The notes beneath the pieces are model-generated. The model was given only the letters and a program-made list of their open reading frames with translations, searched no databases and had not been told where the DNA came from. Below are positions 41,651 through 51,674 of a stretch of DNA of 64,000 nucleotides, piece by piece. This stretch comes from an uncultured Bacteroidales bacterium. GTDB lineage: Bacteria > Bacteroidota > Bacteroidia > Bacteroidales > FEN-979. The position numbers and the translations under genes were made by a program. Numbering within the stretch: the first letter of the stretch is position 1; each line of letters begins with the position of its first letter. Location: the NCBI GenBank assembly GCA_903916595.1, contig CAIWXI010000096.1, forward strand, positions 1 through 64,000, in the 5' to 3' direction.

Positions 41651-43204
41651 ATGGATAAAGTTAGTATATTGTGGGTTGATGATGAAATTGACCTTTTAAA
41701 ACCGCATATTATTTTTCTTCGCGATAAGGGGTACGAGGTAGAGACGGTAAACAGCGGCCACGATGCCCTCGACATCTTAAAGACCAAATCGTTTAGTATT
41801 TTGTTTCTGGATGAGCAGATGCCAGGTTTATCGGGGATTGAAACACTAATGAAAGTGAAGGCCCTGCAGCCCGGCCTCCCGGTGGTGATGATTACAAAAA
41901 GTGAAGAAGAGGCGATCATGGAGGATGCCATCGGCTCAAACATTGCCGATTATCTGATCAAACCTGTGAAACCAAACCAGATACTACTCTGCCTGAAGAA
42001 GAACCTGGAAAATAAAAAAATTGTCAGTGAGAAGACCAATTTTCAGTACCAGCAAGAGTTCCGGAATATCGGAATGGAGATCAGCAACCGTTTAAATTTC
42101 GAGGAATGGGTGGAGGTGTATAAAAAGATCATCTTCTGGGAGCTGAAACTTGAGAAGTCGATGGATGAAGGCATGCAGCAGGTACTCCAGCTTCAGAAAA
42201 ATGAAGCCAACCAGGTATTCAGCCGCTTCGTTGAACGGAATTACGTTGACTGGCTTCACGGAAAAGTGAGCTCAAGGCCGGTACAGTCCCACAATGTTAT
42301 CAAGGAAAAGGTATTCCCCTTGATGGACGAGAATAAGCCGGTATTTGTAATTCTTGTCGATAACCTACGGTATGATCAGTGGAAGATATTACAACCGTTT
42401 TTTGAGGAGTATTTCAGGGTAGAGAAGGAGGAAATTTATTACAGTATACTGCCTACCGTGACTCAATATGCCCGGAATGCTTTGTTCGCGGGACTTCTGC
42501 CAACAGAGATCGAGCGCAAGTATCCCAAATACTGGGTCAGTGAGGATGAGGAAGGAACCAAGAATAATTTTGAATCGGAACTGCTGGGCGAGCTTCTGAA
42601 ACGCTATGGCAGGGATGTGAAGTATTCTTATTACAAGGTGCTGAACCAGACATACGGACGCAAGCTTGTTGAACTGCTTCCAAACCTGATGGTGAACAAG
42701 TTGAACTTCATCGTGTATAATTTTGTTGATATGCTTTCGCATGCCCGCACCGAGATGGAGATCATAAGGGAGCTTGCCGACGACGAAAAAGCGTATCGTT
42801 CCATCACGCTAAGCTGGTTCCAGCATTCGCCTCTGTATGAAATTATCAGATGGCTGGGCGAAAAGGATGTGAACCTGGTCATCACGACCGATCATGGTTC
42901 CATCAGGGTGAACAGCCCGGTAAAGGTGCTGGGCGACCGCAACACGAATACCAACCTTCGTTACAAGACCGGGAGGGCGTTGAAGTTTGAAAAGAATGAA
43001 GCCTTTGAGATCAGGAACCCCGCCGACGCATTTCTGCCAAAAGGCAATGTAAGTTCTTCTTTTGTATTTTGCCGCAATTACGATTTCTTTGCATATCCGA
43101 ATAACTATAACTACTACGTGAACTATTACCGGGATACCTTCCAGCATGGAGGTATTTCGATGGAGGAGATGCTGATACCGTGCGTATATCTTAAGAGAAA
43201 ATGA
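41651..43204 (+). CDS. porX: PorX, PglZ-domain response regulator of type IX secretion
   Basis: A 517-residue two-domain protein. The receiver (1-120) has the acidic pair VDDE near 9-12, the phosphorylatable Asp54 in LFLDEQMPG and the Lys in LIKPVKP. The rest (about 160-517) is a PglZ/alkaline-phosphatase-like domain with FVILVDNLRYDQW, PTVTQYARNALFAGL, YNFVDMLSH and TTDHGSI, the metal- and nucleotide-binding motifs known in PorX. PorX, paired with the sensor PorY elsewhere, controls type IX secretion genes and binds the motor. Its PglZ domain should not be read as phage defence, as no BREX genes are nearby. A heptamer-rich 100-bp region separates it from tsaE. Confidence 0.93.
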   Translation: MDKVSILWVDDEIDLLKPHIIFLRDKGYEVETVNSGHDALDILKTKSFSILFLDEQMPGLSGIETLMKVKALQPGLPVVMITKSEEEAIMEDAIGSNIADYLIKPVKPNQILLCLKKNLENKKIVSEKTNFQYQQEFRNIGMEISNRLNFEEWVEVYKKIIFWELKLEKSMDEGMQQVLQLQKNEANQVFSRFVERNYVDWLHGKVSSRPVQSHNVIKEKVFPLMDENKPVFVILVDNLRYDQWKILQPFFEEYFRVEKEEIYYSILPTVTQYARNALFAGLLPTEIERKYPKYWVSEDEEGTKNNFESELLGELLKRYGRDVKYSYYKVLNQTYGRKLVELLPNLMVNKLNFIVYNFVDMLSHARTEMEIIRELADDEKAYRSITLSWFQHSPLYEIIRWLGEKDVNLVITTDHGSIRVNSPVKVLGDRNTNTNLRYKTGRALKFEKNEAFEIRNPADAFLPKGNVSSSFVFCRNYDFFAYPNNYNYYVNYYRDTFQHGGISMEEMLIPCVYLKRK

Positions 43205-43299
43205 ATAACGAATATTGAACAACGAATCCCGAATGTCGAATTTTTTATTCCGTTCAACATTCAACGTTCAATGTTCAATATTAGTTATTCGATATTCAG
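43203..43299. repeat. GAATATT and CGTTCAA heptamer arrays between porX and tsaE
   Basis: Six GAATATT-like 7-bp units (43203-43244) followed, after a short T-rich break, by seven CGTTCAA/TATTCAG-like units (43251-43299). The array begins in the porX stop codon and ends 5 bases before the tsaE ATG. Relative of the arrays at 9580 and 35578. Confidence 0.88.
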
Positions 43300-43304
43300 T
43301 TAAT

Positions 43305-43706
43305 ATGTTTCTGATTTCTACTATTGAATCCCTTCCCGAAGTATCCAGGCAGCTCCTCGACGCTTTTCCCGACTCCCGGGTGTTTGCTTTATATGGGAGG
43401 ATGGGAGCGGGAAAGACTACATTGATACGGGAACTTTGCCGCACTCTGGGAGTGACGGGAGAAGTGCAGAGCCCCACGTTTTCGATCATCAATGAATATA
43501 AAACCTTATCAGATGATTCGGTGTTTCACTTTGATTTATACCGGATCAATAAGATCGAAGAGTTGTTTGATATAGGGTATGAAGAATATATGTATTCAGG
43601 CTCATACTGCTTTATTGAATGGCCTGAGCTGGCAGGAGATCTCCTGCCAGAAGGTACTGTAAGGCTCGAGATATCCGGAGAAAAAGAAAGGGTGATCAGA
43701 TTCTGA
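43305..43706 (+). CDS. tsaE: tRNA threonylcarbamoyladenosine biosynthesis ATPase TsaE
   Basis: A 133-residue P-loop ATPase of the t6A37 tRNA modification complex (with TsaB and TsaD). Walker A GRMGAGKTT near residue 31-39, VQSPTFSIINEY near 55-66, HFDLYRI near 76-82 and FIEWPE near 103-108 are all family signatures. Start is MFLISTIESL at 43305; the open frame extending upstream is repeat translation (heptamers at 43251-43299). The last codons and stop form one arm of a terminator hairpin, and a 22-bp perfect palindrome lies in the coding sequence 25 bp earlier. Confidence 0.95.
   Translation: MFLISTIESLPEVSRQLLDAFPDSRVFALYGRMGAGKTTLIRELCRTLGVTGEVQSPTFSIINEYKTLSDDSVFHFDLYRINKIEELFDIGYEEYMYSGSYCFIEWPELAGDLLPEGTVRLEISGEKERVIRF
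43629..43650. other. Perfect 22-bp palindrome inside tsaE
   Basis: Two 11-bp arms (CTGGCAGGAGA and its complement) with no loop, coding part of ELAGDLLPE. It sits 25 bp before the terminator hairpin. It could be a protein-binding site, an RNA hairpin that affects termination or decay, or chance. Confidence 0.6.
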
Positions 43707-43727
43707 TCACCCTTTCTTTTTCTCCGG
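43675..43727. terminator. 24-bp hairpin terminator shared by tsaE and the M16 protease gene
   Basis: Perfect inverted repeat with 24-bp arms (43675-43698 and 43704-43727) and a 5-base loop, A-rich on one side and T-rich on the other, so it works in both directions. The last ten codons and the TGA of tsaE lie inside it. Confidence 0.88.
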
Positions 43728-43752
43728 AACGATACTCACGGGGAGTGCCGGC

Positions 43753-46700
43753 TTATTTCTGGATGTTCACCACTTCTTTGAACAGGGCCTTATTGGCATT
43801 GATTTTATCGGCATTTCCGTAAACGCAGAAGGCATTCTTATCGAGCACATCCTGCATCATTTTGACGTAGGTTTTTATATCGGCCGCTTTTGTGCTGATC
43901 ACCGCAGTACGGTCATTCTGCATGTCCTGCTCGGTTCTTTTGTTGAAAAACAGCGAAAATGCCTGTTCTCCCTTCTGAGAAACTGTAAGCGGACGGTCCA
44001 GAGCCGAAACGGTGCCTATGATGTAGCGGGTCATGGCTTTTTTATCTGCTTCAAACGTTTTCAGATATTCAGGCACCCCTTTATAATTTTCAAGGGTTTG
44101 TTCGAGATTTGGATCCCGGTACGAATTGAATGTGAGACTGCCCAGGGGGGAGATGCTGCTCCATCCGCCGTAGGCGCCACCCATAACCCTCACCCTGGTT
44201 TGCAGGTAGTCGGTCGAAAGAATCTGGTTTACAACCCTCATTTTGCCATCCCACTGATACCCGAGTTTTTTATAATCGAAACCGGCAATCACATACTGCA
44301 CCTTGGAAGGTGTGGGGAAGCCTTCATTTTTAGGCTGAGGGTTGAAATCCCATGTTTGAAAAACAGTCCCCCCGGCGGGCATAGCGTTGAGTAATTTTTC
44401 AGCAGCCGAGGTGAAAGCAGGCAGCGACTCAGGATTGGTTGTTACACCCAGGGTAAGATTGCTATTGATAAACAGCATGCCGGCGATTTTTTTCAGGTTG
44501 CTGATGATTTCGCCTGATTTCTGATCGTACTGCTTCATCAGATCGGCCAGGAACCAGTAATAATCAAGGCCGCTGGTCATCTCGCTGAATACACCGGTCT
44601 TGCTGAGATAGGAAGAAAAGCGGTTGCTGGCAACAGAATACCCATTCTCTTTGGTGTTGGCTTCAAGCTGTGAAAGAAGCCTGGTAAGAATGGTCTTCAG
44701 CCTTTCAGGGTCATCATATCTGGTTCTTAACAGGATCTCGGCAGTTAGTTCAGTCATCTTGTCAACCTTGCCTGCCATGGCCTTTGAGGTGACTGTGAAT
44801 TTGGGGACCAGAATGTTGTCGTCAAGTCTCTCCTGATATGTTTTAATGGACGTATAAAATCCGCCAGTATTGATATTAAGTGCTTTGTTCAGATCTCCGA
44901 AAGTATAGTTTTCGGTATTCATCATCGCCAGAACATTCGAGAGGATAGATGCGTAGGGAAGAAGTTCCTGGGGCAGTACCCTCATATCGAAAAAGAGGTT
45001 CATATACACTACCCCGTTTGTGAATTCGTTGTGGTACAGCATGTGAGTGTGGCCAACCTTACTCTCTTCGACCGTATAAAACACGGCTTTGGGATTGATG
45101 TCGCTGATCTCCAGCAGAGGGATCGTTGCAAGTGCAGCCGGGCTGTCTTCCGACTTCTGGTATTCCAGCAGCGCCTTGTTGTCATTTACAAGGGCCGCGG
45201 TCTGTTCGGGGCTCAGACCGGCTTTGAAAGCTTTAAGCTCATCAGCCACTTTGGCATTTTTATCATTATCTGCACCGACTTTAGGCGCCATAGTGAAAAG
45301 AAGAGTATGCGGATTGTCAAGAAAATCAGTTTTTATAATATTCTCCAGATAGTTTGTAGTGAGGGCCTTTTTGACTACAGCAAGGGGTTTCTCATATTCC
45401 TGTCCGATAAAAGGATCATCGGCAAAGAAACTGCTGGGGAGTGAACGGAAAACGCAGTAGAGTCCTTTCTGTGCATCATTGCCTTCGCGCAGCTGAAACT
45501 CCATCCTGTTGATAACCCCTTCGATCACCTGTTTGTCGAGGCCCTTGTCAACAGCATCCTGCATACACTTTCTCACGATCGCATTGAATTTGTCCTTGTC
45601 GCCCGGGTTGGCATTCTGAACGTTGATCTGAAACACATTCTGCTTGTAATTGCTCGCCGAAGCGCTCACATCCTGTCCGATTCCGGCTTCCTGAAGGGCC
45701 AGGCGGATTGGAGCAGATTCCTGATTTACCAGGACTTCGCTCAGTATATCAAGGGCCATCACCAGAGACTGGTCGGTATTATGACCAATCACGTAATTCA
45801 GAGAGAGGTATGACTGGTTGTTGGTATCGTCGCCCGGCATCACGGCATACTCAGCAGTGATATCCTTCATTTTGTCGAACGGCTTTTGGTCGTCGATACT
45901 CGCTTTGTTATTGGCCTTTTGATATTTGGAAAGATATTCTTTGTCGATGAAAGCAAGTTCCTTCGCCAGGGGTGCGTTACCGTAAAGAAAAATGTAGGAG
46001 TTTTCAGGATGATAAAATTTCTTGTGGAAGTTCAGAAACTGTTCATAGCTGAGCTGGGGGATGGCATAAGGATATCCTCCTGATTCTTTGCCATAGGCAT
46101 TGTCGGGGAACAGAATTTTGAATACCTGATAGCTCATTTCTTCCTTGGGGTCTGAGAATGCGCCTTTCATTTCGTTGAAAACAACGCCTTTGTATGTTAC
46201 CGCACTGTCTTTATTAAGCAGCTCGTGATGCCAGCCTTCCTGTTTAAAAATCCTCGAATCGGTAAAGATCATTGGATTGAAAACTGCATCCAGATAAACA
46301 TGCATAAGGTTGAAGTAATCTTTGTCGTTCATGCTGGCCACTGGATATGCCGTGAAATCTTTCGATGTGAAGGCATTCATAAACGTGTTCAGGGAACCTT
46401 TCTGAAGAACGTCGAAGGGGCTCTTTACCGGGTAATTCTTACTTCCGTTAAGAACCGAATGTTCCATGATATGCGGTGCACCGCAGTCATTCTCGGGGAA
46501 AGTTTTGAATGCGATAGTAAATGTTTTATTGGCATCATCGCAGGCGAACTTTATCACTTTTGCGCCGCTTTTAATATGTTCCAGGAAGAAAACATCGGCA
46601 TTCAGCTCTTTTACAAACCTTTTTTCTATCAGTTTGTAGCCTGGATAGGTTGCATCTGGGGTTGAACTCATAAGAATCGTCATTAATAATACGAGTGAAA

Positions 46701-46755
46701 AAAGGTTTATCGTTGTGTATAAAAACCTTTTCAGGGTTAAATTTATAAATTGCAT
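43753..46755 (-). CDS. M16C-family zinc metalloprotease (PreP/Cym1-like), exported
   Basis: A 1000-residue pitrilysin-family peptidase with an N-terminal signal peptide. The inverted zinc motif HIMEH (His95, Glu98, His99), in GAPHIMEHSVLNGS, and the downstream NEMKGAFSDP with the third ligand Glu are intact. SPFDVLQKGSLNTFMNAFTS, here NTFMNAFTS in its key part, and the two-half M16 architecture match the presequence protease (M16C) group, which degrades short peptides. Length is normal. It converges on tsaE. A near-consensus -7 element (TAATCTTG at 46785-46778, minus) lies about 22 bases upstream. Confidence 0.92.
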   Translation of the reverse strand: MQFINLTLKRFLYTTINLFSLVLLMTILMSSTPDATYPGYKLIEKRFVKELNADVFFLEHIKSGAKVIKFACDDANKTFTIAFKTFPENDCGAPHIMEHSVLNGSKNYPVKSPFDVLQKGSLNTFMNAFTSKDFTAYPVASMNDKDYFNLMHVYLDAVFNPMIFTDSRIFKQEGWHHELLNKDSAVTYKGVVFNEMKGAFSDPKEEMSYQVFKILFPDNAYGKESGGYPYAIPQLSYEQFLNFHKKFYHPENSYIFLYGNAPLAKELAFIDKEYLSKYQKANNKASIDDQKPFDKMKDITAEYAVMPGDDTNNQSYLSLNYVIGHNTDQSLVMALDILSEVLVNQESAPIRLALQEAGIGQDVSASASNYKQNVFQINVQNANPGDKDKFNAIVRKCMQDAVDKGLDKQVIEGVINRMEFQLREGNDAQKGLYCVFRSLPSSFFADDPFIGQEYEKPLAVVKKALTTNYLENIIKTDFLDNPHTLLFTMAPKVGADNDKNAKVADELKAFKAGLSPEQTAALVNDNKALLEYQKSEDSPAALATIPLLEISDINPKAVFYTVEESKVGHTHMLYHNEFTNGVVYMNLFFDMRVLPQELLPYASILSNVLAMMNTENYTFGDLNKALNINTGGFYTSIKTYQERLDDNILVPKFTVTSKAMAGKVDKMTELTAEILLRTRYDDPERLKTILTRLLSQLEANTKENGYSVASNRFSSYLSKTGVFSEMTSGLDYYWFLADLMKQYDQKSGEIISNLKKIAGMLFINSNLTLGVTTNPESLPAFTSAAEKLLNAMPAGGTVFQTWDFNPQPKNEGFPTPSKVQYVIAGFDYKKLGYQWDGKMRVVNQILSTDYLQTRVRVMGGAYGGWSSISPLGSLTFNSYRDPNLEQTLENYKGVPEYLKTFEADKKAMTRYIIGTVSALDRPLTVSQKGEQAFSLFFNKRTEQDMQNDRTAVISTKAADIKTYVKMMQDVLDKNAFCVYGNADKINANKALFKEVVNIQK

Positions 46756-46934
46756 AACGGAAAAGTTTGATTTAATGCAAGATTACGTTTTTTTTTTCTG
46801 ATATAAAAGGATTTTCGGTGATTGCCCTGTTCTGTTGGCTAAAGCCTGAAAATCCGATGACAGGACTATTGATTTTTCATGCCGGCAGGCTGATATTTCT
46901 TTTTTCTTTCGTAACTTCGTGTAAAATTTGAATC

Positions 46935-48158
46935 ATGGAAGAATCCCGTCCTGATTTTAGCAAACATACTCCTGTCGAGCGGCTTATGCCCCAGGAGGAG
47001 ATGCTGGAAGTAGCCAGCAAAAAAAGCGAGCTCACTATTGGCGTGCCCAGGGAAGCCTCGAACATGGAAAACAGGGTTTCGCTTATCCCCGACGGGGTTG
47101 GGCTTCTCGTGAGGAATGGCCATCATGTTATGGTTGAAGCCGGAGCGGGACTCACCGCCCATTTTTCCGATCATGAATACAGCGAAGCCGGCGCTCAGAT
47201 TGTTTACTCTTCCAACGAAGTGTATAAAGCCGATATTATCCTTAAGGTAGGCCCTGTTACACAAGATGAAATTAGCCTGCTTCATCATAAACAGACTCTT
47301 ATTTCCACTCTTCAGATCGCCATGCAAAGCGAAGGGTATTTTCGTTCGCTGAGTCAGAAAAAAATTACAGCACTGGCCTTTGAGTTTATCCGCGACAAAT
47401 CGAATCAGATGGCGGTGATCAGGACCATGAGTGAGATTGCCGGGAGCACAGCCGTATTTATTGCAGCAGAATATTTATCTGATCCTGAATTTGGAAGGGG
47501 CAAGATGTTCGGAGGGTTTACCGGCATAGCCCCATCGGAAGTTGTTATCATCGGGGCAGGTACTGTTGGCGAGTTTGCCGCCCGCTCAGCCATCGGCATC
47601 GGTGCGTTTGTAAAGGTATTTGATAATTCGGTTTACCGTTTGCGACGCATCCAGGACAATCTCGGCCGCAGGATCTTTACTTCACTTTTGCATCCCAAGG
47701 CAGTTCTGGAAGCTATGCGTACCGCGGATGTCATGATCGGAGCCGTGCATTCAACCGATGGCAAGTCACCATGCCTTATCTCTGAAGAAATGATCAGGGA
47801 GATGAAAGAAGGATCTGTGATCATCGATGTTAGTATTGATCAGGGGGGATGCTTCGAGACTTCCAGGCCAACCACTTTAAGGAACCCCGTATATAAGGTA
47901 CATGGAGTAACTCATTATTGCGTTCCCAATATCCCTTCAAAAGTTCCCCATACTGCTTCCCAGGCCTTAAACAATATTATGGTTCCCATTATACTCGATA
48001 TGGGAAATGCCGGCGGGGTCGACAATCTGCTGAAACGTGATTACGGGGTCAGGCAGGGCGTGTATATTTACAATGGGCTGCTTACCAGCCTTCATATCAG
48101 CCGCCTTTTCAACCTGCCCTTCCAGGATCTCGACCTTCTTATGGCTGCTTTTCACTAA
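46935..48158 (+). CDS. ald: Alanine dehydrogenase
   Basis: A 407-residue NAD-dependent alanine dehydrogenase, interconverting L-alanine and pyruvate plus ammonium. The N-terminal core starts at about 34 (ELTIGVPREASNMENRVSLIPDGV), VMVEAGAGLTAHFSD carries substrate-site residues, EVVIIGAGTVGEFAAR (about 199-214) is the NAD-binding Rossmann loop and IDVSIDQGGCFETSRPTT is the family signature. It has an extra 30-residue N-terminal segment common in Bacteroidota members. TAACTTCG at 46912 is a one-mismatch -7 element. Confidence 0.93.
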   Translation: MEESRPDFSKHTPVERLMPQEEMLEVASKKSELTIGVPREASNMENRVSLIPDGVGLLVRNGHHVMVEAGAGLTAHFSDHEYSEAGAQIVYSSNEVYKADIILKVGPVTQDEISLLHHKQTLISTLQIAMQSEGYFRSLSQKKITALAFEFIRDKSNQMAVIRTMSEIAGSTAVFIAAEYLSDPEFGRGKMFGGFTGIAPSEVVIIGAGTVGEFAARSAIGIGAFVKVFDNSVYRLRRIQDNLGRRIFTSLLHPKAVLEAMRTADVMIGAVHSTDGKSPCLISEEMIREMKEGSVIIDVSIDQGGCFETSRPTTLRNPVYKVHGVTHYCVPNIPSKVPHTASQALNNIMVPIILDMGNAGGVDNLLKRDYGVRQGVYIYNGLLTSLHISRLFNLPFQDLDLLMAAFH

Positions 48159-48170
48159 GACCACAATAAT

Positions 48171-49298
48171 ATGATCCTTTCAGGCAGGGTGGTCACGATA
48201 TCAAGAACCCGCATACACTGCGGTCCCAGCGCGATACAGGAACTGCATACTATGCTCCTGATGCAGGAGTACCGAAATAGCAGAATTTTCGTCCTCGTCG
48301 ACCCCAACACCGGAAAACATTGCCTCCCGCTTCTGGCTGAAGCATGCCCCGAACTGGGAGCAGCCTCTGTATTTGAGATAGAGGGAGGAGAAGAATCAAA
48401 ATCAATGCTCACCGCACAAAAAATATGGGATGAACTTCTGGCTGCAAAAGCCGACCGTCACAGCCTGCTTATTAATCTTGGCGGAGGCGTTGTTACAGAT
48501 ATGGGCGGATTTGTTGCATCGGCCTTTAAACGGGGAATCCCATACATCAATATACCAACCAGCCTGATGGGAATGGCTGATGCTGCCGTGGGAGGGAAGA
48601 CGGGAGTCAACCTTCATAACCTGAAAAACCAGCTAGGTTTTTTTTATTCCCCTGCTGCAGTTTTTATCGATACCCGTTTTCTCAAAACCCTTCCTGAAAC
48701 CCATTTACGATCGGGCTTTGCCGAGATCGTAAAGTCAGCGCTGATCGGAGACGCTATACTCTGGCGCAGGATTCTGAGGCAGGGTGCAGGGAACATATTT
48801 GCAATGAATACTGCTGATAGAATCTGGCAGGAGATGATTATGAAAACAGTGACCTTTAAAAACCGCATTGTATGCCAGGATTTCAGAGAACTGAAAACAC
48901 GGAAGATACTGAACTTCGGCCACACCATTGGTCATGCAGTGGAGTCGTTGCATCTCGGCAACGATAAAAAGACACTCCTTCATGGTGATGCAGTAGCCCT
49001 CGGAATGATAGCCGAAACCTGGCTCTCGAATATAAAAGCAGGATTGAGCGATACGGAAACTCTCGAGATAATCACTTTCCTTAAAACCTTGTATCATAAG
49101 CAGTGCGGTTTGCTGAAATCTTCCGTTACAGATACCACCAGGATTTTAGACGAGCTCTGTAATCTTCTTTTACACGATAAAAAGAATAAGAACGGTGAAA
49201 TTCGTTTCACCCTGATCCGCTCGGCAGGAAAGCCTAAGATCAATATCACGGCCGGCCGGGATGAAATACGTTCCGCTCTGAATACACTTTTTGAATGA
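48171..49298 (+). CDS. aroB: 3-dehydroquinate synthase
   Basis: A 375-residue second enzyme of the shikimate pathway, converting DAHP to 3-dehydroquinate with NAD and zinc. Motifs: EGGEESKSM near 65-73, INLGGGVVTDMGGFVAS near 95-111, IPTSLMGMADAAVGGKTGVN (key part ADAAVGGKTGVN near 128-140), AEIVKSALIGD and the zinc-site NFGHTIGHAVE. It follows ald by 12 bp and precedes aroA by 27 bp, so the two aro genes form an operon for aromatic amino acid synthesis. Confidence 0.96.
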   Translation: MILSGRVVTISRTRIHCGPSAIQELHTMLLMQEYRNSRIFVLVDPNTGKHCLPLLAEACPELGAASVFEIEGGEESKSMLTAQKIWDELLAAKADRHSLLINLGGGVVTDMGGFVASAFKRGIPYINIPTSLMGMADAAVGGKTGVNLHNLKNQLGFFYSPAAVFIDTRFLKTLPETHLRSGFAEIVKSALIGDAILWRRILRQGAGNIFAMNTADRIWQEMIMKTVTFKNRIVCQDFRELKTRKILNFGHTIGHAVESLHLGNDKKTLLHGDAVALGMIAETWLSNIKAGLSDTETLEIITFLKTLYHKQCGLLKSSVTDTTRILDELCNLLLHDKKNKNGEIRFTLIRSAGKPKINITAGRDEIRSALNTLFE

Positions 49299-49325
49299 TC
49301 CCGTTTGTTTCCTGGGGAGAGAGTC

Positions 49326-50771
<1,446 letters not shown>

Positions 50772-50780
<9 letters not shown>

Positions 50781-50843
50781 AATGGTGAAATGGTGAAATG
50801 GTGAAATGGTGAAATGGTGAAATGGTGAAATGGTGAAATGGTG
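50772..50843. repeat. AAATGGTG octamer array, 9 units, containing the aroA stop
   Basis: Nine perfect 8-bp units. The aroA stop TGA (50778-50780) spans the first and second units. It fills most of the gap before the lutA-like gene. Confidence 0.96.
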
Positions 50844-50883
50844 AAATTTTGAACATCAGGCATCAATCTTGAGCAGAAATGTT

Positions 50884-50891
50884 TATTTTTG
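50884..50891 (+). promoter_or_regulatory. -7 element of the lutA-like gene
   Basis: TATTTTTG, exact TAnnTTTG, 24 bases before the ATG. It lies 40 bp after the octamer array. Confidence 0.55.
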
Positions 50892-50915
50892 GCATCGGGC
50901 ATTTAACACACATCC

Positions 50916-51635
50916 ATGTTAGTCGACATTTTTATTCCCTGCTTCATTGACCAGGTTTACCCCGAAACGGGTATGAACATGGTAAAAATACTCGAGAAAC
51001 TCGGTGTTGATGTGTTTTATAATCCAAACCAGACTTGTTGTGGCCAGATGACGTTTAACAGCGGCGCCTGGGATGAGAGCAAAAAGTTGGGAGAGAAGTT
51101 TATGAAAGATTTCTCAAACGACAGGCCAATTGTGGGTGCATCGGCTTCCTGCATCGGGTTTGTGCGCAACTATTATCCCTGGCTTTTTCACAATACAGGC
51201 CTTCATTACGAATATAAGGGGCTGAAGAAAAATTTTCACGAGATTACCGATTTTCTTGTTAATGTTTTAAAGGTGGAAGATGTTGGAGCTACCTTCAATC
51301 ATTTGGTCACATATCATGATTCATGCGCTGCCCTGAGGGAGTATGGTTTAAAAGACGAACCCAGGAAGTTGCTTGCAAATGTAAAAGGCCTCGAATTGAT
51401 AGAGATGAAGGAGAATGAGGTATGCTGCGGATTTGGCGGAACCTTTTCGGCCAAGTTTGAACCCATCTCAACAGCTATGGCTGAACAGAAAGTTACCAAT
51501 GCCCTTGAAACAGGAGCCGAATACATTGTTTCAACCGATTCATCCTGCCTGATGCATCAGCAGGCTTTTATTGATAAACATAATCTTCCCATTAAGACTA
51601 TCCATATCGTTGATGTGCTTGCCTCGGGTTGGTGA
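50916..51635 (+). CDS. LutA/YkgE-type (Fe-S)-binding protein
   Basis: A 239-residue protein with two CCG (DUF224) domains: NQTCCGQ near residues 38-44 and NEVCCGFGG near 168-176, each with further Cys partners (FIPCFIDQ; SASCIGF; HDSCAALREYG). This is the LutA/YkgE type, part of lactate oxidation complexes, related to heterodisulfide reductase subunit B. The usual partners LutB and LutC are not adjacent, so it may act alone, with other Fe-S proteins, or with genes elsewhere. It has its own promoter. Confidence 0.85.
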   Translation: MLVDIFIPCFIDQVYPETGMNMVKILEKLGVDVFYNPNQTCCGQMTFNSGAWDESKKLGEKFMKDFSNDRPIVGASASCIGFVRNYYPWLFHNTGLHYEYKGLKKNFHEITDFLVNVLKVEDVGATFNHLVTYHDSCAALREYGLKDEPRKLLANVKGLELIEMKENEVCCGFGGTFSAKFEPISTAMAEQKVTNALETGAEYIVSTDSSCLMHQQAFIDKHNLPIKTIHIVDVLASGW

Positions 51636-51674
51636 CAGGATGGTTTAAGGATATAAACGCTTCATCTTGTTTTC

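Noticed and set aside
41651-43204. PglZ domain as a BREX or Pgl phage-defence gene
   Set aside because: The protein has an N-terminal receiver domain and the PorX layout; no brx or pgl partners are nearby.
43215-43304. Longer tsaE start at 43215
   Set aside because: The extra 30 residues are translations of the heptamer region between porX and tsaE; family similarity starts at MFLIST.
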